From positions 1-64,000 of the forward strand of contig NZ_JTFC01000029.1 in assembly GCF_003991225.1 (NCBI RefSeq): a stretch of 64,000 nt of DNA, given 5' to 3'. The position numbers and the translations under genes are program-made. Positions 35,932 to 43,235 of the stretch are shown one piece after another (the stretch's first letter is position 1; every line of letters begins with the position of its first letter). Below the pieces are notes generated by a model. The model was not told the origin of the DNA, made no database searches, and saw only the letters and a list, made by a program, of their open reading frames with translations. This stretch comes from Candidatus Kurthia intestinigallinarum (GTDB lineage Bacteria > Bacillota > Bacilli > Bacillales_A > Planococcaceae).

Positions 35932-36774
35932 ATGGATACACAAAAAATCATTTTACACGCAAAGCAGCGCGCTAAGTGGAATACAATCATTGTATTATTA
36001 ACAATTATTTTAGCGATTTCGCCCATTATTTATATGCTATCGATTACCTACTATGCGGCGAATGACCGCGCAAATAACCTTATTGCACGTACGACCGCAC
36101 TTTATGCTTTAACGGATCCGGCCGTTGATATGAATCCAACAACTGTACAAACAACCATTTCGCCACTTTTTAATCTAACATTTGAAGCGGAACTTGAGGA
36201 ACAGTATGCAGGACAGGATTATACGGTTGGTAGCTACGAAGCTCATTATGGATTGACAACGAAAACGGCCGAAAAAATAGCCATGAATTACCCAACTCCA
36301 GCAGATCAGCAGTTCCCAAAATATTTTACTGCTACGGATTTTCAATTGGATATGAAAGAAATTCCCGATGATAAGTGGATAACTGTATTCGCGATTTTTA
36401 ACAAAAATTATACCGAGGATGAGCTACAGGTATTTTTACGCCATAATGTTTCGGTGCTATGGAGTGCAGTAGACACTGGGCTAGAAGAAGAAATTCTTAC
36501 TTCTACGGCAGACACGTACCCACTTATTGGCTATCCGATGACAAAGAGCGTAGATGGTGAACAAACCGAAGAATCTTTTTTAAAGCAACTTGAACGACTA
36601 GCTGAATCACCACAGCAGCCTATTGATTTGGCAGCTAAAAAACGACTAGCCTATGTAAAAGAGCATGGCATTTCCATTTATGGTGGGACACTTTCCTTAA
36701 AGGGGAGCGCTTTAAAGAAACTAATGGATATGCATTTGATTCAAAAATTCAAATTGCTACAGGAGGATATGTAA
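35932..36774 (+). CDS. Membrane anti-sigma factor (sigma-regulator N/C domain type)
   Basis: 280 residues. A short cytoplasmic N-terminus, one helix (IIVLLTIILAISPIIYMLSI) and a large extracellular part. The arrangement NLIARTTALYALTDPAVDMN...YGLTTKTAEKIAMNYP and the C-terminal KKLMDMHLIQKFKLLQ match the Sigma_reg_N/C proteins found behind Bacillus ECF genes (YhdL-like). It should hold the upstream sigma factor at the membrane. Confidence 0.82.
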   Translation: MDTQKIILHAKQRAKWNTIIVLLTIILAISPIIYMLSITYYAANDRANNLIARTTALYALTDPAVDMNPTTVQTTISPLFNLTFEAELEEQYAGQDYTVGSYEAHYGLTTKTAEKIAMNYPTPADQQFPKYFTATDFQLDMKEIPDDKWITVFAIFNKNYTEDELQVFLRHNVSVLWSAVDTGLEEEILTSTADTYPLIGYPMTKSVDGEQTEESFLKQLERLAESPQQPIDLAAKKRLAYVKEHGISIYGGTLSLKGSALKKLMDMHLIQKFKLLQEDM

Positions 36775-36775
36775 G

Positions 36776-37048
36776 ATGACAAAATCAACAGGCTTTTTCA
36801 CACTCGGACTCCTTGCAGCTGGCGCTAGCCTCTTCACGTTATTTTTATTAAATATCGCGCTCTTTACACATACCCCCTTTATTGGGATGTGGTATGTACC
36901 ACTCGTGAGCCTCGTATTAGCATGTATAGCCTTAACACAAAAGGCATCACGCAAATACGGCTTGTATGCACTTCTACTTACGAGCTGCACCGTACTTATT
37001 GCCGCTGTTATTTTATGGGGATTGGTTTCAATTAATGGCGCTTATTGA
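36776..37048 (+). CDS. Small three-helix membrane protein in the ECF operon
   Basis: 90 residues beginning one base after the anti-sigma stop. Helices at about 7-30, 37-53 and 63-85. No family recognised. The position suggests an accessory of the anti-sigma complex, as YhdK is for YhdL in Bacillus (analogy, not sequence). Confidence 0.65.
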   Translation: MTKSTGFFTLGLLAAGASLFTLFLLNIALFTHTPFIGMWYVPLVSLVLACIALTQKASRKYGLYALLLTSCTVLIAAVILWGLVSINGAY

Positions 37049-37509
37049 AAAAAACGGTATCACCTATCGAACTAACCTAAAAATCTGAGACAACATAAAA
37101 AGTAAAAGACACGTTCAAGGGTATACAATCTTTGGAGGTGTTTTTTGATGGGCAAAAAACAAACGGATTCATACGAAACAAAAAGGAAAGCCACTCGAGA
37201 TAAAGTTGGCAAATGTGCCAGTGAATGAAATGATGAAGGTATGTGAGATTAAAAATAATACACAGATTTATTAATGGGTGAAGTGGTATCAAGATGGAGA
37301 GGTGCATCGATTACAACAGCCTCTTGGAAAACAATACAGCTATGGAAAAGGACCATTTCAAGAAGATTTAGATGAAGGGATAGCGCATAACAATCCGCAA
37401 GCAGTCAAAGAAAAAGGCATTATCATGAGCATGTCCCGTAAAGGCACGCCCGCTGATAACGCCATCATTGAAATGTTCCACCCCAGTTTAAAGTGCGAAA
37501 CGTTTTATC

Positions 37510-37555
37510 TTGAACGGTTTGAACGACAAATGACGTTGTCGTTCAAACCGTTCAA
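37510..37555. repeat. Perfect 20-bp inverted repeat inside orfB remnant
   Basis: TTGAACGGTTTGAACGACAA, six bases, then its exact complement. The two arms lie within what should be continuous transposase coding sequence and cause the frame change. Confidence 0.9.
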
Positions 37556-37646
37556 GCATACATCAACTACGATAATCATACGCGAATTTTGGCAAAGTTA
37601 AACCACCTTTCTCCAGTTGAATACCGGAAAAAGATGGTTAAACAAG

Positions 37647-37754
37647 AATTTGACGGCGACTCCTAGGGGAGCCCTTAGCATGAGTGGAAGACCCCGCAGC
37701 GAGCTTGCGAGCGAGGCGGCTTCCGCCATGCCCCAGGAAAGCGTCCGTCAAATT
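37647..37754. repeat. GC-rich palindromic insertion (MITE-like)
   Basis: A 108-bp block much richer in GC than its surroundings, bounded by perfect 10-bp arms AATTTGACGG / CCGTCAAATT. It sits between the orfB end and the right IS end. Similar GC-rich blocks (CTCGCTCGCAAGCTCGCTGC) are, from memory, scattered in Planococcaceae genomes. Confidence 0.65.
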
Positions 37755-37823
37755 TAGCTGAAAGAACGTGTTTTTTTCTTTGTCTCACTTTCGTGGGTCA
37801 GTTCCTATCATGGTGCCGATTTT

Positions 37824-38159
37824 TTATTTTGCTAAAGAACCTTGTCCAATAACTTCTTTGCCACGATCATCCAAATAAACAACGACATTTCCTTCTTTGT
37901 TCGTTTTAGAATCCATAAAGACAATTTCATAGGCTTTGTCTTTTGCATAATCGGACTCAATCACCTTTACTAAGGCATCTTTCACATCTATTTTCTTAAC
38001 CGTCGCATTTGTTGGCGAAACCTCAATACGTTTTTGGTCGTCGTCACTTAAAGAATTGTAAGCAAGCATTTCTTTTGAATTAGCAGTTGTTGTATCCTCA
38101 GCGCAGCCTGACATCAAAAGTGCGATTATTGGAAGAACAGATGCAATTATTTTTTTCAT
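37824..38159 (-). CDS. Small lipoprotein
   Basis: 111 residues. MKKIIASVLPIIALLMSGC is a lipoprotein signal with Cys19. The mature domain (VKKIDVKDALVKVIESDYAK; YEIVFMDSKTNKEGNVVVYL) looks like a small alpha-beta YcdA/DUF4467-type fold, not firmly recognised. Its start has a good AGGAGGGG site. Confidence 0.7.
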   Translation of the reverse strand: MKKIIASVLPIIALLMSGCAEDTTTANSKEMLAYNSLSDDDQKRIEVSPTNATVKKIDVKDALVKVIESDYAKDKAYEIVFMDSKTNKEGNVVVYLDDRGKEVIGQGSLAK

Positions 38160-38287
38160 ATACTTTCCCCTCCTGTTAAATCGAACGGATAAATTGGCAT
38201 TTTGTTCCTTATTTGGCTATTTATTATTAAAAACAGCCGAATTCCATCATTGTATTGTTATACTTACTACATAAAGGAGGGCTAATT

Positions 38288-38566
38288 ATTTTCTATTTTT
38301 TCATTCCTACTATTATTGGTATTGGTCTCGTTATCTTCGGAGCGATAAAATATTCCAATATCATCATTACACTTGGCGCTAATGTTATCGTAGCACCTAA
38401 TGCATTTTTTATTGGCACAATGGCCACTGACCCACCAGGGAGTACACTAGCTGATTTTCTTAAAGGATTTTTTTTCGTCCAAATTATACCGCTGTTGATT
38501 CTTCTCTATTTTATTATTTTAAAAATCATTAACATGATTAAAAAGCGACCTACTGAAAATACATAA
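38288..38566 (+). CDS. Small membrane protein, tandem paralogue 1 (non-standard start)
   Basis: About 92 residues with three hydrophobic helices. IGLVIFGAIKYSNIIITLGA, NVIVAPNAFFIGTM and FLKGFFFVQIIPLLILL align with the next gene, so the two are a tandem duplication. AAAGGAGG at 38273-38280 points to ATT 38288 (or 38285) as start. The only standard start in frame is a TTG at 38255, upstream of that site. Operon with the two following genes. Confidence 0.6.
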   Translation: MFYFFIPTIIGIGLVIFGAIKYSNIIITLGANVIVAPNAFFIGTMATDPPGSTLADFLKGFFFVQIIPLLILLYFIILKIINMIKKRPTENT

Positions 38567-38595
38567 TAATTAAATTACATTAGGGAGTGCATCTT

Positions 38596-38862
38596 ATGCC
38601 ACTATCATTCGTGGCCATTATTGGCATTGCCGTCATTATTTTTGGTGCTATTATGCGTTCGGCCATTTTAATAATACTTGGTGTCAATTTAATTGTAGCC
38701 CCTATATCCTTTTTTATCGGTATTATGGCGGGCGGTGGGCCAGATGCTACCATTATTGATTTTTTTAAAGGATTTCTCACTTTTCAACTCATTCCGCTTC
38801 TATTTCTTATTTTCTTTATCATAAGAAGAAGTCGTAAAATCCTAGGAGGAGCTACAAATTGA
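38596..38862 (+). CDS. Small membrane protein, tandem paralogue 2
   Basis: 88 residues from ATG 38596 after AGGGAGTG. IAVIIFGAIMRSAILIILGV, NLIVAPISFFIGIM and DFFKGFLTFQLIPLLFLI repeat the pattern of the preceding gene; the tail is basic (IRRSRKIL). Three helices. The stop overlaps the next start (TTGA). Function unknown. Confidence 0.7.
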   Translation: MPLSFVAIIGIAVIIFGAIMRSAILIILGVNLIVAPISFFIGIMAGGGPDATIIDFFKGFLTFQLIPLLFLIFFIIRRSRKILGGATN

Positions 38863-39299
38863 TTACACTTACAAGAACACTTCGTTTAAATGAACTCGAA
38901 ATTTTTAACGTTTTTAAAGACGGCGCATTGATTTGTATCACGATTCTTGAAGATACGAGACAGCCCTATAGCGAGCAGGATTTGCAACTTGACCCACTTT
39001 GCTCTATGCAGGAAGAAGATTTAATAATCGTTGAAAATGTTTTTAAATTTTACATTGTAGACGATAAACCATTATCAGCCGCGGACTCTCGATATGTTCA
39101 TGAATTTTTCGCGGACCTCATTGAAACAAATGATTTCACCAATTTCATTATGCAAGATTTTGTGTACCCAGACATATATGAGTTAATCGATTTACATAAG
39201 CTGAATGCCTATCAAAAAATCTTACAGCATGTCGGTTCCTCATACAAAATACCACCCATCAGTAAAAATAAGTGGAACCACCTTTCCCAGCAATCATGA
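38859..39299 (+). CDS. Soluble acidic protein coupled to the membrane pair
   Basis: 146 residues from TTG 38859 with TAGGAGGA upstream, overlapping the previous gene by four bases. Acidic and soluble (EQDLQLDPLCSMQEEDLIIV; HEFFADLIETNDFTNFIMQD). Unknown family. Translational coupling suggests it works with the two paralogous membrane proteins. Confidence 0.65.
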   Translation: MITLTRTLRLNELEIFNVFKDGALICITILEDTRQPYSEQDLQLDPLCSMQEEDLIIVENVFKFYIVDDKPLSAADSRYVHEFFADLIETNDFTNFIMQDFVYPDIYELIDLHKLNAYQKILQHVGSSYKIPPISKNKWNHLSQQS

Positions 39300-39300
39300 A

Positions 39301-39420
39301 AGGCTGAGACAAAACACGTCATGTTTCTTTTTTAGCGTTCGCAAACAAAAACCGGAACCGCGCCACCGCACGATTCCGGTTTTTCTTATGCTCATAGGAA
39401 AGATTGGCTTTACCAGCCTC
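39301..39420. repeat. Dispersed repeat family B, copy 3 (inverted)
   Basis: Reverse orientation of the 31051 copy: AGGCTGAGACAAAACACGTC, the hairpin AAAAACCGGAACCGCGC / GATTCCGGTTTTT and CTTATGCTCATAGG. Again between convergent genes. Confidence 0.85.
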
Positions 39421-39430
39421 TTTTTATTTT

Positions 39431-40882
39431 TCAGCGCTTTAGCTCTACTATTTTGGTCGCTACACGGTCAATAAATTGCGGGTCATGCTCGACAAAGAGC
39501 AATGTAGGCTTATAGTGCCGAAGCATTTTTTCGATTTGCTGCTGATTCCATATGTCTAAATAATTAAGTGGCTCATCCCATAAATAAAGCTCCGCTGGCT
39601 GTCCTAATGACTTCGCAAAGGCTACCTTTTTCTTCTGCCCCGCACTCATACGCTCAATGGGTACGTTGAAGACATCGCGCTCCATACCAAGCACACGCAA
39701 ATTCGTTAAAAAATGTGTATAATCAATTTTCTGCTCCGCCGCAAATGCTTTTAATGTTCCGGCATACTCATACTGCTGTTTCACCATACTCATCGTGAGC
39801 TGTGGTGATATTAGAACTTCCCCCGTCACCTCACCATCAAATTTCTTTGTAAATAAATACGCCAGCAATGCCGTTTTCCCGCTTCCATTCACACCAGTAA
39901 TCGCTAATTGCTCGCCCTGATAGAGCTCAAAGGAAATCGGCTGAAATAACGGCACATCTCCGTAGCTCAGCGTCAAATTCTTCACACGTAGCACGGGATT
40001 CCGATGACGAACTAGGCAATTCATCGTCAAATTACTCACCGATTCAATATTGTGTAGAAGTTTCGTTTTTTCAGTCACCTGTGCTGCTACACGTTTTTCA
40101 ATTGCCTTCGAACGCTTCATCATACGCGCGGCATCTGCCCGTACCTGTGCATCATGACTAGATGCCTCTTTACTTGCTGCCCACTGAGCTTTCTCCTTAG
40201 CCGTCCGATCGAGGCGATGAATTTCCGCTTTAAGTCGCTTATTTTGCGCTAGTTCATAGTGGTCCTGCTGCGCCTTTTGCTGACGATATGTTGAAAAATT
40301 TCCTTTATACAGCACAAGCTGACTGCGCTCAATCGCTAACACATGATCAATCACTTCATCTAAAAAATGACGGTCATGACTCACTACTAAATAACCCTTT
40401 TTCGTCTTCAAATACGTAGCTAACAATGCGCGGCCCTGTGCATCTAAATGGTTCGTCGGCTCATCTAGGAGGACATAACTAGCCTCATCACAAAATAATG
40501 CCGCAAGCAATATCTTCGTCTGCTCACCGCCTGACAATTGCTCAAATGGCTGCCAAATAATGTCCTTCTCTAACTGTAGCAACTGACACTCACGCTCAAA
40601 TTTCCACTGTTCAATCGGCATCACTTCATCAATCGCCGTATAAACAGGCCAGTCCGGATGCAAAAGCTTTTGCGGGAAGTAGCGAAAGGCTGTCGTTGAA
40701 GAAATCGTTCCACTATACGCATAGTCATTCATTAATAATTTTAATAATGTCGTTTTTCCGCGACCATTTCGTCCAACTAATCCAAGTCGCCACTGTGTAT
40801 CAAGTACTAAATTCACCTGTTCAAAAAGCGGTTTTTCTAATTCATCAAAGCTAAACTGTACATCTTTCAATGTAATTGGCAT
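39431..40882 (-). CDS. ABC-F ribosome-protection protein (Lsa/Vml-like)
   Basis: 483 residues from ATG 40882, seven bases after AAGGGGGG. Two nucleotide-binding domains: GRNGRGKTT, LSGGEQTK and YVLLDEPTNHLD in the first; GVNGSGKTA, MSAGQKKK and LYLWDEPLNYLD in the second. A charged interdomain linker (about 215-275: RLDRTAKEKAQWAASKEASS) inserts at the ribosomal E site in this family. No membrane domain. The opening and the YSGTI, LVVSHDRHFLD and KGNFS parts resemble Lsa-type proteins giving lincosamide/streptogramin A/pleuromutilin resistance. Controlled by an attenuator. Confidence 0.88.
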   Translation of the reverse strand: MPITLKDVQFSFDELEKPLFEQVNLVLDTQWRLGLVGRNGRGKTTLLKLLMNDYAYSGTISSTTAFRYFPQKLLHPDWPVYTAIDEVMPIEQWKFERECQLLQLEKDIIWQPFEQLSGGEQTKILLAALFCDEASYVLLDEPTNHLDAQGRALLATYLKTKKGYLVVSHDRHFLDEVIDHVLAIERSQLVLYKGNFSTYRQQKAQQDHYELAQNKRLKAEIHRLDRTAKEKAQWAASKEASSHDAQVRADAARMMKRSKAIEKRVAAQVTEKTKLLHNIESVSNLTMNCLVRHRNPVLRVKNLTLSYGDVPLFQPISFELYQGEQLAITGVNGSGKTALLAYLFTKKFDGEVTGEVLISPQLTMSMVKQQYEYAGTLKAFAAEQKIDYTHFLTNLRVLGMERDVFNVPIERMSAGQKKKVAFAKSLGQPAELYLWDEPLNYLDIWNQQQIEKMLRHYKPTLLFVEHDPQFIDRVATKIVELKR

Positions 40883-40927
40883 ATCCATTCCCCCCTTAGT
40901 TGGTGAATGCATATACATTAACAATTA

Positions 40928-41053
40928 AAAAATCCCTCTGAAAAAAGTCAGAAGGATTCCAAGTCATTATCGATACGTATAAGAGATAATAAATGGACAA
41001 ACGAATCCTATTTTAAGTGAAAATGCATATACATTTTACGTTTAAAAATAGGT
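40928..41053 (-). promoter_or_regulatory. Ribosome-sensing attenuator of the ABC-F gene
   Basis: On the minus strand: CCTATTTTTAA (41053-41043) pairs with TTAAAATAGG (41017-41008). AGGATTC (41010-41004), overlapping the latter, can instead pair with GAATCCT (40960-40954). GAATCCT lies in the 5' arm of a terminator (AATCCTTCTG / CAGAGGGATT, T6, 40959-40928). The short leader reading frame ends immediately before CCTATTT, so a stalled ribosome would block the first stem and allow read-through. Confidence 0.75.
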
Positions 41054-41077
41054 TATTTGTTCATTCTATTCATCATC
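41054..41077 (-). CDS. Leader peptide MMNRMNK of the ABC-F attenuator
   Basis: ATG ATG AAT AGA ATG AAC AAA TAA, with AAGGAAGGG directly upstream; the second ATG has the better spacing. The stop codon abuts the first attenuator stem, as expected for drug-dependent ribosome stalling. Confidence 0.6.
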
Positions 41078-41098
41078 CCTTCCTTGTTTTGTATAGCT

Positions 41099-41127
41099 AG
41101 CATATACTAATTATCCAAAAATTTCAA
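41099..41127 (-). promoter_or_regulatory. Promoter of the ABC-F leader
   Basis: On the minus strand TTGAAA (41127-41122) lies about 17 bp before TATGCT; the leader starts about 15 bp downstream. Confidence 0.5.
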
Positions 41128-41128
41128 G

Positions 41129-42019
41129 CTACGAAAAATCGACTAGATTGCGCACTAGCTTTCGAATGGCTGCAATAAAAGCAAACTGACTCATACTGTC
41201 AATCATTTCACCCGCAAATTCAATCAAAGCGTTATCAGGGAGTTCAAATTCCTGATGTTTTGGCATGAGAATAGTGAGCGGCTTTGCATACAGTGGGTCC
41301 GGCTGGTCCATCACACGAAAATGCACATGCGGAAATACACTATCACCCGAGTTGCCAGCGCGCGCAATCACATCACCAGTCTGCACATGCTGTCCTTTTT
41401 CGACAGCTATTTTATCTGTCGAAAGATGTGCCAGCATACTATATTCACCGCGCTCATGCGCCATCACAATATAGTTACCAAACCGGTCGTTTTCATTTCG
41501 CATACCGATTTTATTATTTGGAATAGTTGAAACAACATCCACAACACGACCATCTGCAGGTGCTACAATTTCCCGTTCAAATGCATCTTGCTGTTCAAGT
41601 ATGGATGGATGTTGCGGGTTAGCAGCCTTTGTGAAATTCAGTGTTCCTGGCATGTAAGTTGGCAGCATTGCTTGTGACATCAATATCCACTTCAATTTAA
41701 CTGGTGGCTTATAGTGGTTGCGTGTTTTTTTCATACCAGAAGGCGTCTCTACAAAACGAAACTGAAAAATTTCGCCATTTTCATCTGATGCAATATGTAC
41801 TTGTCTTGACATTGTTTTTTTCGTCCACACTTCATAAAATTTATTATTAAACTTTTGTGTTTCGGCAATAGCGCCGTGAAAGTGGGCCATTTCCTTTTTT
41901 GCGAGTTGTTCAAATTCCTCAAAGCGCCACTTTTGCTGCAAGTCTTCCGTCATATTGTCATAAAGAACACGAAAACATCCATTTAAAAATATCTTTCCAT
42001 ACATCGGTTTCTTTATCAT
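41129..42019 (-). CDS. M23-family metallopeptidase-like protein
   Basis: About 296 residues; start uncertain (ATG 42019, or five codons later; GAAAGG is close to the first). No signal peptide. The C-terminal half has IVAPADGRVVDVV, NYIVMAHERGEYSMLAHLST, GDVIARAGNSG and HVHFRV, i.e. the H and HxH zinc ligands of the LytM/M23 fold. The preceding 150 residues are not recognised. It overlaps or abuts the upstream hydrolase gene, so they form an operon. Acts on cell-wall peptides only if exported by another route. Confidence 0.8.
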   Translation of the reverse strand: MIKKPMYGKIFLNGCFRVLYDNMTEDLQQKWRFEEFEQLAKKEMAHFHGAIAETQKFNNKFYEVWTKKTMSRQVHIASDENGEIFQFRFVETPSGMKKTRNHYKPPVKLKWILMSQAMLPTYMPGTLNFTKAANPQHPSILEQQDAFEREIVAPADGRVVDVVSTIPNNKIGMRNENDRFGNYIVMAHERGEYSMLAHLSTDKIAVEKGQHVQTGDVIARAGNSGDSVFPHVHFRVMDQPDPLYAKPLTILMPKHQEFELPDNALIEFAGEMIDSMSQFAFIAAIRKLVRNLVDFS

Positions 42020-42029
42020 CCTTTCTAAA

Positions 42030-42878
42030 TTATAGTTGCGGTGCACGTAGGGTTGCTTCTACAAAATGAGCAAAAGCCTCTTGCTCCTCCATAAACGGGA
42101 AATGATTCGACTCTTCAAATATTGTCAAAGATGCATTTGGCAAAAGCTCCGCAATTTCATAACTAAATTCGACCGGACACTGTGCATCCTGTCTACCACA
42201 AAACACATAGGTAGGGACGATCGTTTGTGGCAATTGTGCACGTAAATCAAAGGTCTTAACTGCGACTTTTCTAAAGTAATCAAGTGCGCGACCTACTGTA
42301 CGGCCACTATTAGGAATGTTTAATGCGCGCTCTACATTATCCCTCGTTGTAAAGGAAAGAAGTGTCCATTCAAATGACAATGACACGCGCTCCTCTCGAG
42401 TCGTTTGTGGATCATTCAACGCCTCCATAATCTCAATTATTCGCGTGAAATGTGGATTTTCCGGACAATAGATACTCGCCGGATGACTCGCATAGGCTTT
42501 ACTTGCTGCACTGCTCCCACAAATACATTTCGTCAATGCATCCGGAGCTTCAATAGCATATTGTAATGCCAGCATTCCACCCGTTGAATGCCCCGCAAAG
42601 CCCCATGACATAAAGCCGAGTGCTTCTCTCACCGCTTCTAAATCCTTAATGACCTCTGTTAGCGCCATTTGCTCATCGTTATCGAGAGGTACGGAATTCC
42701 CGGCACCTCGCACATTGATTAAAAACACCTGATAATGTGCGGTAAATGGCTCCGCAAACCAATTGCCGATTTCATTAAAAGCTGAGTAAAAGTGGGTAAT
42801 CGCTAGCGGCTCCCCTTCACCTTTCACAAAATATTCAAACTGCCCTCTTTGCGTAGTAATCATCTGCTGCTGCCACAT
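42030..42878 (-). CDS. Alpha/beta-fold hydrolase, paralogue 2
   Basis: 282 residues. MWQQQMITTQRGQFEYFVKG start, GHSTGG with Ser98, acid in CGRQDAQCPVE and base in ESNHFPF: an intact triad. It shares the NPASIYC-type cap motif (HPASIYCPENPHF) with the copy at 54622. Located just upstream of the M23 protein. Esterase or iminopeptidase activity likely, substrate unknown. Confidence 0.87.
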   Translation of the reverse strand: MWQQQMITTQRGQFEYFVKGEGEPLAITHFYSAFNEIGNWFAEPFTAHYQVFLINVRGAGNSVPLDNDEQMALTEVIKDLEAVREALGFMSWGFAGHSTGGMLALQYAIEAPDALTKCICGSSAASKAYASHPASIYCPENPHFTRIIEIMEALNDPQTTREERVSLSFEWTLLSFTTRDNVERALNIPNSGRTVGRALDYFRKVAVKTFDLRAQLPQTIVPTYVFCGRQDAQCPVEFSYEIAELLPNASLTIFEESNHFPFMEEQEAFAHFVEATLRAPQL

Positions 42879-43022
42879 ATAAATTCCCCCTTTCTATTTA
42901 TTGTATAGAAATTTTTTCTATTTCGGTAGAAAAAATGGGTAAAAATAACAAAAATCGTTTTTTTCGTCGTACGTATGCTACTATTTGTAGTAGACCCTAA
43001 AACAGAAAGGGATGGATTTTCC

Positions 43023-43166
43023 ATGAAGAAAAAAATAACCTATATTCTTGTAGCTCTTGCCGTAGTTGGTACATTTTTTACAATGAGTCTTCAAGCAGAA
43101 GAGCCTTCATCAAATTTTGAACCAGTCACAAAAACCGACACAATTTTCGTCAATATTTGGCGCTAA
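43023..43166 (+). CDS. Small exported peptide precursor
   Basis: 47 residues from ATG 43023 after GAAAGGGATGG. MKKKITYILVALAVVGTFF is a signal peptide that could be cut after LQA. The remaining 25 residues (EEPSSNFEPVT, then TDTIFVNIWR) end in a hydrophobic octapeptide. Size and layout are like Phr-type signalling peptide precursors, but no Rap-type receptor gene is next to it. Own terminator follows. Confidence 0.55.
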   Translation: MKKKITYILVALAVVGTFFTMSLQAEEPSSNFEPVTKTDTIFVNIWR

Positions 43167-43178
43167 TTAGATGGAATT

Positions 43179-43206
43179 AAAAAAAGCAGCTGATTAGCTG
43201 CTTTTC
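43179..43206 (+). terminator. Terminator
   Basis: AAAAAGCAGCT-GATT-AGCTGCTTTT hairpin. Confidence 0.85.
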
Positions 43207-43235
43207 TCAATTATACGAAACAAAAAAATAGATAG

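Larger units (their letters stand above)
37085..37787 (+). mobile_element. Degenerate IS3-family remnant
   Basis: TGAGACAA...CACGTTC at 37085 is matched by GAACGTG...TTGTCTCA ending at 37787, the terminal inverted repeats. Inside are an orfA scrap (MGKKQTDSYETKRKA; LANVPVNEMMKVCEIKNN, with TAA at the codon after QIY) and an orfB C-terminus (IIMSMSRKGTPADNAIIEMF; then AYINYDNHTRILAKLNHLSP in another frame). Most of orfB is gone. It also holds a perfect palindrome and a GC-rich repeat. Confidence 0.8.

Noticed and set aside
39431-40924. ABC-F start at 40924 (MLMYMHSPTKGG...)
   Set aside because: That start has no ribosome site and lies in the leader just after the attenuator terminator; ATG 40882 has AAGGGGGG at the correct distance.
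41255-41530. Three overlapping plus-strand frames within the M23 gene
   Set aside because: All are antisense to conserved zinc-binding motifs and lack start signals.
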